Assembly (NCBI GenBank): GCA_014695325.1
Contig: JACJNZ010000075.1
Span: 1 to 51,206, forward strand
Length of the DNA: 51,206 nt
Source: Cyanobacteria bacterium FACHB-502
GTDB lineage: Bacteria > Cyanobacteriota > Cyanobacteriia > Elainellales > Elainellaceae
Direction: 5' to 3'
This document shows positions 9,633 through 17,468 of this stretch, one piece after another. The notes beneath the pieces were generated by a model, which was not told the DNA's origin, searched no databases, and saw nothing but the letters and a program-made list of their open reading frames with translations. A program made the position numbers and the translations under genes. How positions within the stretch are numbered: the stretch's first letter is position 1; every line of letters begins with the position of its first letter.

Positions 9633-9969
9633 CGGGACGTTTGGAGGTAGACATAGCTCTATTCTCCCTTGCTTCTACGGGTCTAGAACATTGTGATTGG
9701 GCTGTTTATCAATCGATACGAATTTGGATGAGCCGTTTGACTGATCCATAGTTCTGAAACGCTACCTTATTGTTTCTTCAGTCTCAAAGGGAGATTGAAG
9801 GAGTTCAATTTTAGTCTTGCTTGAGACTCACCTTTATTGTTTTAAGTCTATAAATAATAAAAATTTTCTCATTTTGAGACTAGTTTAGAAACACAGTAGA
9901 CTCATTAAGAGACATTGTTGCAGCAGGGTAATGTTCTAGCCCCGCGGAAGGGGTTTAGATGGGAAGACT
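9633..9969. other. Gap between two IS1-like relics, no gene seen
   Basis: An A/T-rich stretch with no open frame I can support. It contains a small hairpin (CCCCGCGGAAGGGG near 9940-9953). It probably holds degraded element ends. Confidence 0.4.
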
Positions 9970-10285
9970 AAATTTATGGCGGTTCACAAATAGTCCGATG
10001 ACGATGCCACGCATCTGCTCGGGCTTTGAAAAACAAATCGTTTTGCGGGCAAACCTTGGATTCGCGTTCGTAACGTCAGGTGTTTCCGTTCAATTCTTTG
10101 GGTGTAATGGCTGGGTAACCGGGCATAACCGCTCCAGCCATCGGTATAGAGTTGCTTGATTCCGAATGACGTTAACAATTGCATCAACAATTCCAGTGCT
10201 GCATCAGTATGCGATAGCAATACATCAGCCAAAACTTTTCCGATCGTATGATCAATTGCATTGCATAACATTTTTCTAAGTTTAA
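9970..10285 (-). pseudogene. IS1-family InsB catalytic fragment
   Basis: Minus-strand reading: AIDHTIGKVLADVLLSHTDA, then GIKQLYTDGWSGYARLPSHY, then QRIERKHLTLRTRIQGL. These carry the catalytic Asp and Glu motifs of IS1 transposases (YTDGW, RKHLTLRTRI). Near 10025 the frame changes and the normal end (VIGLFVNRHKFS) is read in another frame. The N-terminal part of the long open frame beginning at 10403 is not IS1-like, so the fragment starts around 10285. The zinc-finger part is missing on this side. Confidence 0.7.
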
Positions 10286-10755
10286 TTGTTCTGAGTTTCT
10301 CTGAGTCTAACTTTTCGTTCATTTGCCAATTGTGGCTTTCGCAATTTTTTGATCGATCGCATTTAGCTTTAAAGTTCAATATTGGGTAGCTGCGATCGTT
10401 CATAAGGTTTTCATTGGGCGCTCATTGAAATTGCTTACATTAGATCCGATTAACCACAGACGATGTAAACGATACGGAGGCGAAGCTGCTTCATTTTTGT
10501 TCTGGGTATCTAAGCGGCTGGATGTTGAATAACTTGCGATACACTAGCGGTAGACTGGAGATGACTATTCGAGCAGGTAAAGCAGGGGGTAGAAAAGCAG
10601 GCAAAAATAGGGGTTAGAATCTAGTCCAAATCTAGTCCATGGATTTAAAGTGATGGCTAAAATGCTTTCAAATAGCTAAATTTGAAGAATCGAGTATTTG
10701 CGTAACCCGCAACTAGGCGAGAACGATTTTGTTGCGGCCTCATATGTGACTGCAC
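10286..10755. other. Intergenic stretch without a recognised gene
   Basis: About 470 bases between an IS1-like fragment and the second MITE site. It contains a GATCGATCG cluster near 10350 but nothing I can assign to a gene or RNA. Confidence 0.4.
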
Positions 10756-10965
10756 CCATAAGTTGAGCAACTTGCTCACTTTATGCTTCTAAATAGAACT
10801 GCTCAACTGGCGTTGCTGAATCAGGATATGAACGGTGCAAATTTAGCTTCTGCATTGCCCCCTAAATCCCCCAATGCTGGGGGACTTTGAATTCTGGTTC
10901 CCCCAAAGTTGGGGGGCTAGGGGGGCGTATCATACTCCGATTCAGCAACACCGCTCAACTTATGG
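10756..10965. repeat. 14-base inverted repeat split by MITE copy 2
   Basis: CCATAAGTTGAGCA at 10756-10769 is answered by TGCTCAACTTATGG, formed by 10800-10808 joined to 10961-10965 once the MITE and one target duplicate are removed. The original site was therefore an inverted repeat of 14 bases around a roughly 30-base centre. It could be a terminator-like hairpin or a tiny mobile element into which the MITE jumped. Confidence 0.7.
10809..10952 (-). mobile_element. MITE copy 2, inverted relative to copy 1
   Basis: A 144-bp element that is the reverse complement of 4720-4864 with few differences. Its ends are GGCGTTGCTGAAT and ATTCAGCAACACC (one mismatch). An exact 8-base duplication GCTCAACT lies at 10801-10808 and 10953-10960. 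Two copies with different but perfect target duplicates show genuine transposition rather than segmental duplication. It carries no coding capacity. Confidence 0.9.
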
Positions 10966-11156
10966 TTCCAATTGCCCTACCCTCAGTACCGGCGATCACT
11001 CTATGAGGCTTCCAATAATGGAACATTAACTAGAAATTAATTTCTGCTTGAGACCTATATACTTTTGCGACTTCAGGGTTCCGCTGAATAATCGGTTGTG
11101 CGTCGGAAAAGTGTGGGCAGGTAGAATAAAAGCGATGTTGTGGTGGTGTGTTTGCT

Positions 11157-11291
11157 ATGCGCTGTCCCTTCTATGACCATACCAGAGTTTATAAACACGG
11201 TCGAACTCGTAAGGGTGTTCAACGCTTCCAATGTCCTGCCTGTCGCCAAACGTCCACCGAAACCCTCGACACGCTTTATACCAATTCTTGA
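11157..11291 (+). pseudogene. Transposase N-terminal zinc-ribbon fragment
   Basis: A 44-codon frame encoding MRCPFYDHTRVYKHGRTRKG, then RFQCPACRQTSTETLDTLY before TGA. The C-P-F-x-x-H/CPAC zinc-ribbon pattern and the HGR-KGVQRF segment belong to IS1-type or related transposase N-termini. The rest of the gene is missing; the next bases belong to a different element. Confidence 0.55.
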
Positions 11292-11341
11292 AAATTGAAC
11301 GACAGATGCTATAAGACGAATAGAGAGTTCAGTCATAACGG

Positions 11342-11570
11342 ATGGTAGGAGTTTACAAACTGGAGATTCAAGAGAGTGAAGATGAGATCAAGCAGTTGCT
11401 AAGATCGCAGAAAACAGCAACTGGCCAAGAACGGATTCACTTGCTGTATCTGCTCAAAAGCAAGCCGGGTAAAACCATGCAACAAGCGGCATCATTTTGG
11501 GACGACACCGAGCTACGGTACAGGAATGGCTCAAACATGATCCGGAAGGAGGCATCGAGGAATGTTTCAA
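11342..11570 (+). pseudogene. IS630-like transposase N-terminal relic (helix-turn-helix part)
   Basis: The translation begins MVGVYKLEIQESEDEIKQLL, then ERIHLLYLLKSKPGKTMQQA, the helix-turn-helix half of IS630-type transposases. Near 11500 the frame changes, and WGRHRATVQEWLKHDPEGGI continues the expected sequence in another frame. The catalytic half is absent. It differs in sequence from the IS630-type N-terminus at the right end of the window. Confidence 0.65.
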
Positions 11571-11718
11571 ACTGGCGAAGAGTCAGTTGGGATTAGGGGA
11601 TTATGAGGTGTGTTCTTGGCAGGGATGGCATCGACCCATGACCCTGGTTTTAGCGGCTCAAGTATTTCTGACCGTACTGCGTTCTCAATCTGACGCACAA
11701 CCCGTTCTACAGACCTAA
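11571..11718 (+). pseudogene. IS701-like transposase C-terminal relic
   Basis: In frame with the second half of the previous relic, the sequence switches to LGLGDYEVCSWQGWHRPMTL, then VLAAQVFLTVLRSQSD. The DxYEVRSWxGWxRHxTL pattern is the C-terminal signature of IS701/IS4-type cyanobacterial transposases. The two unrelated transposase pieces are joined without a visible boundary, so this is a recombination or deletion scar. Confidence 0.6.
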
Positions 11719-11788
11719 TTTTCGCTATAGTTGAGGCAATCCATTACCTTTAATATTTCAATATGCTGCATCCGCAGGCATTATCTCT

Positions 11789-12229
11789 ATGAACAACCAG
11801 ATTTCTTCCCAAAAGCTCTGGCTAGCTTTAAGTTTGCTTGGTTCAGCCTATGCACTTATGGGATGGTACTTAGCAGCTCACCATATCTTTTGGCTAGTCA
11901 GTACATTTGTGGTAGGAACAACCCTCACGATCGCCTGGAGAAGCAATCCTGTTCTAGAGTGCTTAACCTGGCTAACCAAGCAGCAGGTATTCGTTCTTAT
12001 CAGTGCCAGCCTGCTTTTTAGTCTGATCGTAGCATTAACACTTGTAGAACCGATATTGCTGAGCCTTATCCTCTTGCCACTGATCACATTGCTTTATGCA
12101 CTTCTAGAAATGCGAGCTGCTGGATTAAAGCAACTGGACCTATTTTTATGGTTAGTGATCGTAGCAGGATTGGGGTTAGGAATCGGTGAAGTGGTCGATC
12201 TCTTTGTTGCGCCGAGTATGCGGTACTGA
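11789..12229 (+). CDS. Small integral membrane protein of unknown function
   Basis: A 146-residue very hydrophobic protein with about four to five predicted membrane helices, including a long C-terminal pair around residues 67-105 and 115-135. I do not recognise the family. It is convergent with the Mrp operon (its stop is about 30 bases from the mrpB stop), so it is probably not co-transcribed with it. The start ATG at 11789 has no strong Shine-Dalgarno. It has no charged catalytic motif, which makes an accessory membrane role more likely than an enzyme. The long, coherent hydrophobic pattern supports a real gene. Confidence 0.65.
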   Translation: MNNQISSQKLWLALSLLGSAYALMGWYLAAHHIFWLVSTFVVGTTLTIAWRSNPVLECLTWLTKQQVFVLISASLLFSLIVALTLVEPILLSLILLPLITLLYALLEMRAAGLKQLDLFLWLVIVAGLGLGIGEVVDLFVAPSMRY

Positions 12230-12260
12230 AGGAGGGCACTTCTACGTCTAAAGGAGATGA

Positions 12261-12923
12261 TCAAAGTAATCCCCGATAACGAATAAATACTAGAATAACT
12301 GCCCATGACCCTAACGCAACCTTAATTGCAACCAGAATGTTGAGTAGAGGAACTACTCCACCACTAAGCAGTGCGCCCAGCTCTCCATGAGGCAACTCAA
12401 TGCCTATCAGGGTGAACACTGCCAGTACAATAAACATCAGCACGGAAATTTTTTCCCAGGTTGCAGAGTGCCAGCGTTGATAAATTGACTCCATCCACTG
12501 CGAAGAGGAGGTGATTGACACCAATCCGATTGCAGTTCCGCCTGCAACGCCTGCTGCAAAGCCTCCTCCCGGGCTCAGATGCCCTCGAATTGCCAGTTCC
12601 ACCCCCACGATTGCAGCAATTGTTGCTCCAAGTTGTGCCAGCACAATTGAAGGTTGATCACGAAATTGATAGATGCTACAAAACGGGCGTTCATTTGCTA
12701 ATAGAAAGTGAGCACCCATGATGGCGATCGTAAACACGATAACCTCAAAAATTGTGTCGTATAGCCGATTTCTAAAAATGATGCCTGACACAGCATTTGG
12801 CACTCCACTATCCTGCACAACCGCTTCAACGATCGATAAATCAAAACCCCCTGCGGTTGGATTGGGCATGATGAGAAATTTGACGAATAGAGCAATGCCT
12901 GCCGCAATATAAAGCCATTTCAT
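12261..12923 (-). CDS. mrpB: Mrp Na+/H+ antiporter subunit B
   Basis: A 220-residue membrane protein, last gene of the Mrp operon. The N-terminal part (FDLSIVEAVVQDSGVPNAVS, then NRLYDTIFEVIVFTIAIMG) resembles the C-terminal end of large MrpA proteins. The rest has the MnhB core (HLSPGGGFAAGVAGGTAIGL). Mrp is a multi-subunit cation/proton antiporter related to respiratory complex I and is driven by the proton gradient across the plasma membrane. The ATG at 12921-12923 directly follows the stop of the preceding subunit. The N-terminal MrpA-like extension fits the cyanobacterial arrangement, where the MrpA function is divided between genes. Confidence 0.88.
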   Translation of the reverse strand: MKWLYIAAGIALFVKFLIMPNPTAGGFDLSIVEAVVQDSGVPNAVSGIIFRNRLYDTIFEVIVFTIAIMGAHFLLANERPFCSIYQFRDQPSIVLAQLGATIAAIVGVELAIRGHLSPGGGFAAGVAGGTAIGLVSITSSSQWMESIYQRWHSATWEKISVLMFIVLAVFTLIGIELPHGELGALLSGGVVPLLNILVAIKVALGSWAVILVFIRYRGLL

Positions 12924-13520
12924 CTAATGCTTCTCCCCTGAGTCCTGTACAGTAACGTAAGCAAGACTGGTTGCGGAGGATACCAGTTCTGTTTGCAGAA
13001 TGCTGTAAAGCCGACGAATGCGAGTGGCTGTGTGATAGGGTTTTTGTACAGATTCGGATGCTGGAGAAATTTGCTGGTTCAGTTGTCGTTGACCGATACA
13101 GGTTGCATGAACTTCTTTTTCTATCAATGCTTGACTTAAGGATTCTGGATCAGGGTAGGAAATCAGTTCAAGCCGCAAATAGTATCGACTGGCAATTGTT
13201 TTTAAGTCAGCAATTAAGTAGGCTAGGGGTTGATTATTATCTGTCTCGCTCAATGCACTTTTGAGTATACCAATCCGCATTACCAGAGACGAACGGACTG
13301 CTACGACATAAAGCGTAATCGCCAACATGGTTCCGACCAATGCTTCGGTTAATGCCACATCGGCTGCTCCTAAAATCGCATAGACTAGAGCTGCCACTGC
13401 TCCCAGAATGCCGCGCAATACCAAGGCATTGTAGGGGTTGACCTGAACAGTAAGCATCACCGCTGTCAGTGGCAGGAGCGCAACGATCGCATTAATGTAG
13501 CTAAAATCACTAGCGTTCAT
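12924..13520 (-). CDS. mrpA: Mrp antiporter MrpA-C-terminal-like subunit (DUF4040/MbhD type)
   Basis: A 198-residue protein. The N-terminal 80 residues are membrane helices of the DUF4040/MbhD type (VLRGILGAVAALVYAILGAA DVALTEA), equivalent to part of MrpA's C-terminal region. The remaining part, from about residue 100, is hydrophilic (RYYLRLELISYPDPESL and onward). In cyanobacterial mrp clusters the gene at this place is usually called mrpA although it is much shorter than the roughly 800-residue MrpA of Bacillus. ATG at 13518-13520 has GGAGG five bases upstream and overlaps the end of mrpG by 11 bases, suggesting translational coupling. An upstream in-frame start at 13556 would overlap mrpG by more and is less likely. 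Confidence 0.8.
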   Translation of the reverse strand: MNASDFSYINAIVALLPLTAVMLTVQVNPYNALVLRGILGAVAALVYAILGAADVALTEALVGTMLAITLYVVAVRSSLVMRIGILKSALSETDNNQPLAYLIADLKTIASRYYLRLELISYPDPESLSQALIEKEVHATCIGQRQLNQQISPASESVQKPYHTATRIRRLYSILQTELVSSATSLAYVTVQDSGEKH

Positions 13521-13791
13521 TATCTCCTCCACCACTAGAACAATATGCCAGTACATAGCCCAGTACCGTATTCCAGATTGCCAGAGAAATCAGGGCAAGA
13601 ACGAGTAGCGACCATTCGCTAGGAATCTTCAGAAGCAGCCCGAAGATAATACTCATCGACCCAAGTGTATCGGCAACTGAAAGGCTATGCAGCTTAAATA
13701 AAACCGATTGCTTGCCAAGTAGGGGAAAAGTTCCCCAAAACCAGAAGACAATTCCCACAATAATGCAGGCATAGCTGAGGATGTTGATCAT
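13510..13791 (-). CDS. mrpG: Mrp antiporter subunit G
   Basis: A 93-residue protein of the MnhG/PhaG family: three membrane helices with GIVFWFWGTFPLLGKQSVLF, then KLHSLSVADTLGSMSIIFGL, which is the family signature (H-x-x-S-x-ADTLG). Its ATG overlaps the mrpF stop as ATGA, so the two are translationally coupled. It ends with a Gly/Asp/Glu-rich hydrophilic tail, and its last bases overlap the next gene. Confidence 0.9.
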   Translation of the reverse strand: MINILSYACIIVGIVFWFWGTFPLLGKQSVLFKLHSLSVADTLGSMSIIFGLLLKIPSEWSLLVLALISLAIWNTVLGYVLAYCSSGGGDNER

Positions 13792-14039
13792 AATGCATTT
13801 ATTCGTCTAATCACATGAGCTAGCAGCATTAATCCAGCATTTCCTACACTTAGGATAATGACTCCAACAACTCCAATCATCCAATCATCACGCAAAACAG
13901 AGACAACCAAAATCATCACGGATGTCTTCGTTGCGATGCTGGCAAAAGCTAGCATTTTCTGCCAAATATCCTCATCCTGTGAAGCTTCGTAGATAGGAAT
14001 GAGTAAAGCCAGAATCATGGCAATAAGAATCAGGTTCAT
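13788..14039 (-). CDS. mrpF: Mrp antiporter subunit F
   Basis: An 83-residue three-helix protein matching MnhF (short helix, loop, KMLAFASIATKTSVMILVVS, then the third helix). MrpF helps assemble the membrane domain of the antiporter complex. The ATG at 14037-14039 is preceded by a GAGGAAGAGGA purine run. A longer in-frame start at 14078 would lie inside mrpE and add a non-hydrophobic extension, so it is rejected. The gene overlaps mrpE's end by four bases. Confidence 0.85.
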   Translation of the reverse strand: MNLILIAMILALLIPIYEASQDEDIWQKMLAFASIATKTSVMILVVSVLRDDWMIGVVGVIILSVGNAGLMLLAHVIRRINAL

Positions 14040-14425
14040 GTCCTCTTCCTCCGCTGCACTCGGTGAACTTCGTACCAACCTGCTTCGTGGTATTTCACCA
14101 CAATTGTTTTGGGTGTAAAGGTAATTAGAAAGATATCTAGAAAAACGAGTCCGGGCGATCGCCTCGGTTTAACTCGCTCCATTGTGATCTCCTCTCGCGT
14201 ATGGGGATGTAACATTAATTCAAATGCTTCCAAATATGCTTGAGGAATTGCCACAATAATTTCCCAGAGCACCCGCAGCCAATCTTTAAGCGCGCCAAAG
14301 GCAGTTTGAGAGTGTGGCAGTAGGAACGCAACACAAATACCGATGATGATATTTGCCACACTTAGATTGGCAGTGAGCAAAAACCAGATAACTAGTCGCA
14401 GGATGAGATTGAGATATCCGATCAT
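14036..14425 (-). CDS. mrpE: Mrp antiporter subunit E
   Basis: A 129-residue MnhE-family protein with two N-terminal membrane helices, followed by the conserved cytoplasmic part (FELMLHPHT, then FLITFTPKTIVVKYHEAGWY). The start chosen is ATG at 14423-14425, which overlaps the mrpD stop as ATGA like the other junctions in this operon; an ATG five codons earlier is the alternative. A basic C-terminal tail (RVQRRKRT) is normal for the family. Confidence 0.88.
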   Translation of the reverse strand: MIGYLNLILRLVIWFLLTANLSVANIIIGICVAFLLPHSQTAFGALKDWLRVLWEIIVAIPQAYLEAFELMLHPHTREEITMERVKPRRSPGLVFLDIFLITFTPKTIVVKYHEAGWYEVHRVQRRKRT

Positions 14426-15855
14426 GCTAGCACCATCCAAAAGAGCAGGATTAGCATCAAACTCATTACTCCAATCAGATGATCAAATTGCTCAAGCAAA
14501 CGCGGTAACTTGAGAACGGTTTGTCGAAAGATTAGAAAATACGCTAACCAGCCTAGAGCGATTGTAATCAGGGGTTTGACAATATTCGCAAGACTATATG
14601 CCTCGTAATACACTAGATTTGCCAGAATTAGTCCCCCAATCAGCAAGACGATCGCTGTCCAGAATCCTGGCTGGTTCTTTTTCGCTTCCGCTTGGTTCTG
14701 ATGAGGTAGAAAGATAAACTTGGCGAAGGAAATTGCTGTTCCTAGAGCTGCCACATTCATCCCAATGACCTGCCAGGGCAACAGGCTTTTCATCGTCAAA
14801 ACCTTCGCCCCAAACCCCGATAGCAGAGGAAACCCTGAAATCGAGAAACTTGCTATCACTAAAACAAGCCAAATTGGTGTAGTGAGGGGCTTATGTTGCA
14901 GCTCCTTGAGGTTACGGCTGGGCAAAACGCCTGCAATCAGAAAAAGTGCCGACTTTACTAAACCATGCGTTAGCGCATAAAAGCCGCCGACCTCGGGTGC
15001 AGCCAGAATAAAACCCAGTTGGGAAACGGTATGAAACGCCAGCATCCGCTTGGTGTCTTTCTCAAAAACAGCATAGCCAACACCCATCAAAGCGGTTCCT
15101 ACACCAAAAATGCGAATCAAAGGATCAATTTCCTCGATTAGTAAAGCGCAGCGTACGAGCGGCAGAACCCCTGCCTTAACGACCACACCGGACAGCATTG
15201 CTGATACAGGCGTTTCTGATTCAGAGTGAGTCAACGGTAGCCACAGCCCCGATACAAAAATTCCGCCTTTAACGAGAAGTCCTAGAAAAATGAGAGCAAG
15301 TGCTTCTGGTGGTGCTTCTCGCAATCCGGTAAATGCAAAGGAATGGCTCGCTTGATAAACCAGAACTGCGCCTACCAGATAAAACAGCATGGCAACGTTG
15401 CTGGTAAACAAATATCGCAGCCCAACCCAAATCGATCGATCCGTGCGGGGATAAGCAATTAACAGAAACGCGGCAATACTAATGACCTCTAACGCCACAT
15501 ATAAACTGATGAAATCCATACAGGCGAACGCCGAATTGACGCTGCCATGCAGGATGATGGTCTGCATATAAAAGAAGGCTGTTTTATCACTGCCCCAACA
15601 ATAGAGAATAACGGCGGCTGTCACGACCGCATTCGTTAGAATAAAGAAACCACTCAGCGAATCAAGCAGCAAAGTAACGCCAAAGTGATCCAGTAATTGC
15701 AGTGGCAGCGGCGGTTGGGTAAAGAGCAGCAAGGCATAGCCGACCGAAGCGATCGCCACTCCTAGTGATAAATAGCGAGCCAGTTTGGGAAGCAGATAAC
15801 TGATAAACCCGATGAAAAACGGCAGGCTAATCCAGACGAGCGTGAGGCTACTCAT
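14422..15855 (-). CDS. mrpD: Mrp antiporter subunit D (complex I NuoM/N-like)
   Basis: A 477-residue polytopic protein, the proton/cation-translocating large subunit related to NuoM/NuoN. The proton_antipo_M domain is seen with ALEVISIAAFLLIAYPR (conserved Glu in helix 5), GLWLPLTHSESETPVSAMLSG and VVVKAGVLPLVR (conserved Lys in helix 7), and DTKRMLAFHTVSQLG. Length is typical of MrpD. The ATG overlaps the mrpC stop as ATGA. Only one such large subunit occurs in this operon, whereas many cyanobacterial clusters have two mrpD genes and other bacteria have MrpA plus MrpD. Either a second subunit is encoded elsewhere or the complex is reduced. Confidence 0.92.
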   Translation of the reverse strand: MSSLTLVWISLPFFIGFISYLLPKLARYLSLGVAIASVGYALLLFTQPPLPLQLLDHFGVTLLLDSLSGFFILTNAVVTAAVILYCWGSDKTAFFYMQTIILHGSVNSAFACMDFISLYVALEVISIAAFLLIAYPRTDRSIWVGLRYLFTSNVAMLFYLVGAVLVYQASHSFAFTGLREAPPEALALIFLGLLVKGGIFVSGLWLPLTHSESETPVSAMLSGVVVKAGVLPLVRCALLIEEIDPLIRIFGVGTALMGVGYAVFEKDTKRMLAFHTVSQLGFILAAPEVGGFYALTHGLVKSALFLIAGVLPSRNLKELQHKPLTTPIWLVLVIASFSISGFPLLSGFGAKVLTMKSLLPWQVIGMNVAALGTAISFAKFIFLPHQNQAEAKKNQPGFWTAIVLLIGGLILANLVYYEAYSLANIVKPLITIALGWLAYFLIFRQTVLKLPRLLEQFDHLIGVMSLMLILLFWMVLA

Positions 15856-16187
15856 AGTGTGTTATTTTGCTCAATCTCGCTTGTTTCTAACGTTGGGTTA
15901 TCCTGCGCCAGCTTCATCACGCCGACCAGCATGAGTGCTTGAATTGAAAAGCCAATGACGATCGCTGTTAAGATAACTGCTTGAGGGACAGGATCAGCGT
16001 ATTTTTCTGTTGAAATATCTGAAAGAATCGGTGTAAATAAACCATCGCGGGATGCAACGAGTACATAGTAGGCAATAACCCCCGTACTCATAACATCCAT
16101 TGAAATAATCTTCAGCACCAGGCTTTTCTTCAGGATAATACCGAAGAATCCGCACAATATTGTTCCAAATACGCAGGCTTCTAGCAC
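15852..16187 (-). CDS. mrpC: Mrp antiporter subunit C (NuoK-like)
   Basis: A 111-residue three-helix protein of the MnhC/NuoK family: IILKKSLVLKIISMDVMSTGV, then the second helix, then ADPVPQAVILTAIVIGFSIQ, the diagnostic DPxxQALxLTAIVI motif. It is the first gene of the operon. The start is GTG at 16185-16187 with a GGAAGGG run a few bases upstream. The hydrophilic C-terminus (TLETSEIEQNNTL) is longer than in many relatives. The promoter should lie in the roughly 470-base region upstream, where three 12-base tandem repeats are found. Confidence 0.9.
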   Translation of the reverse strand: MLEACVFGTILCGFFGIILKKSLVLKIISMDVMSTGVIAYYVLVASRDGLFTPILSDISTEKYADPVPQAVILTAIVIGFSIQALMLVGVMKLAQDNPTLETSEIEQNNTL

Positions 16188-16656
16188 AGTCCCTTCCCCT
16201 AACAGCGTTGAATGGATACCCTAAGAGATGGCGAAAACTGTGAGCGATGGCGCAGGCTAGGATTGATCTGGGAGCGCGATCGCCTCAAATTGTTCTTGCG
16301 TTCCTGCTTAATGTTTTGCGGAAAGCATAGACTTAATTCAATGATTGACTGAGACTGAATAGCAATATCATTATACTTTGATTCTGGCTCTTACGCGAGT
16401 CTTAATGCTATCGATGCATAATCTGATGATTAATTTGATGACTGATCTGATGACTTCAGAGACAGGGTTTGATTATGGAAGCCGTACTATGGGCAGTCTG
16501 AATTTCAGGAGAACTAAGAAAATTCTATTAGTTCCAAAGAAAACCTAAATACTTCCAATATTGCGGTTGCTCCCTTTTCTCAATACAGTTCACAAAAGAC
16601 GCATTGCGTTTGCTTGTTGATGCGCTACATTCATGTCTTGAGTGAGGAAGGTTATC
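16188..16656. promoter_or_regulatory. Upstream region of the mrp operon
   Basis: A gene-free stretch between mrpC and a small decayed plus-strand gene. Besides one HIP1-like site (GCGCGATCGC near 16276) and the 12-base tandem repeats at 16421-16456, nothing is assignable. The mrp promoter is expected here on the minus strand; I could not point to convincing -10/-35 boxes. Confidence 0.4.
16421..16456. repeat. Three tandem 12-base repeats upstream of mrpC
   Basis: ATCTGATGATTA, ATTTGATGACTG and ATCTGATGACTT follow one another exactly, sharing the core TGATGA every 12 bases. They lie about 235-270 bases upstream of the mrpC start. A regular spacing just over one helical turn is what a cooperatively binding regulator would use, but function is inferred only. 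Confidence 0.55.
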
Positions 16657-16902
16657 ATGAAGAAGCTAGATCAGAATTTGCCGCATTCCCATAATGTGAA
16701 CGAGGGGTGAGCAATTCATATTTATGGCAAGAATCGCCGCTTGCTTTACACCCTTGATCCTTCTCATGGCTGGAGCGTGCTAGTTGGTTTGGCATTTGGC
16801 GCGATCGTGACAGTTGGCTGTGTTGACATTAATCGCTATCCATCCGCCCAGTCTACTGAATCCACTGCTAAACCCATGCAGGCTCCATTATCCGTAGATT
16901 GA
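16657..16902 (+). pseudogene. Small one-helix membrane protein gene with in-frame TGA
   Basis: ATG at 16657 follows a strong GAGGAAGG ribosome site. The frame reads MKKLDQNLPHSHNVNEG, then TGA at 16708-16710, and continues in the same frame as AIHIYGKNRRLLYTLDPSHG, a hydrophobic segment (LVGLAFGAIVTVGC), then a Ser/Thr-rich tail to TGA at 16900-16902. The total is 81 codons. The stop replaces what looks like an Arg codon (CGA to TGA). It may be a recently inactivated gene or a sequencing error. The family is not recognised. Confidence 0.5.
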
Positions 16903-16907
16903 TTTTG

Positions 16908-17387
16908 TTAAACTTGACGTTCACGATTGCGCCGCACAATCCAATAGCTGATTGACAAAGCAAAAATTGCCAGAGCCAGAGCCATTAGCTCCAGTCCACC
17001 TGTTTTGTTAAAGTCAAAAATGATGATTTTACGGGCAACGGCTGTGAGCGATGTGACAATCACCAGTTCCAGTTGAACCACGTGCTTTCTCAAGTAGGCA
17101 GTGATGTTTTCTAACAGCTCCAATGCGATCAGGATATTGAGAAATAAGCCAAACATCGAGAGCAGCGTTACTGTAAAGAACTCATCTGGATTTGCAAGTT
17201 TATTATTAAACCAGACTTCTCGAAGGAGAAAAATAAAGAGTTCGGTTACTGAAGCGAAAATCACGCCTGTCATGGCGATCGAGAGAATCTTCGCAACCCA
17301 TGTTTCTACCTTTTTCAGCAGACTCAAGAATCCGTCATCGCTGACGGCCGATCGAACGGATTGAGTGAATTGCTGCCAGGGGTTCAT
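16908..17387 (-). CDS. PsiE-like membrane protein
   Basis: A 159-residue protein with four predicted membrane helices. It matches the phosphate-starvation-inducible PsiE family (PF06146), recognised by FFTVTLLSMFGLFLNILIAL, ELLENITAYLRKHVVQLELV and VTSLTAVARKIIIFDF. E. coli PsiE is induced under phosphate starvation but its biochemical role is unknown; cyanobacterial members are common near ion transporters. It follows the NhaS3-like antiporter in the same direction, 80 bases downstream, with a possible weak terminator hairpin between them. The start ATG at 17385-17387 has no obvious Shine-Dalgarno. Confidence 0.8.
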   Translation of the reverse strand: MNPWQQFTQSVRSAVSDDGFLSLLKKVETWVAKILSIAMTGVIFASVTELFIFLLREVWFNNKLANPDEFFTVTLLSMFGLFLNILIALELLENITAYLRKHVVQLELVIVTSLTAVARKIIIFDFNKTGGLELMALALAIFALSISYWIVRRNRERQV

Positions 17388-17428
17388 AGTGGCTGATCTA
17401 AACTGGCACTGGTCAATCTTCGTTTAAA

Positions 17429-17447
17429 TCCCCCTGAAAAAGGGGGA
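17429..17447 (-). terminator. Hairpin between the antiporter gene and psiE-like gene
   Basis: TCCCCCT-GAAAA-AGGGGGA forms a seven-pair stem with a five-base loop, just after the minus-strand antiporter stop. Only a short T-run follows on the minus strand, so termination may be partial. Confidence 0.45.
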
Positions 17448-17468
17448 CTTTTAGTTACCTATTTACCT

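Noticed and set aside
16657-16902. Genetic recoding of TGA (e.g. as an amino acid)
   Set aside because: Several sound genes in the window (such as mrpD, mrpG's neighbour mrpF and SbtA-region transposases) end at TGA, so a normal code with decay is simpler.
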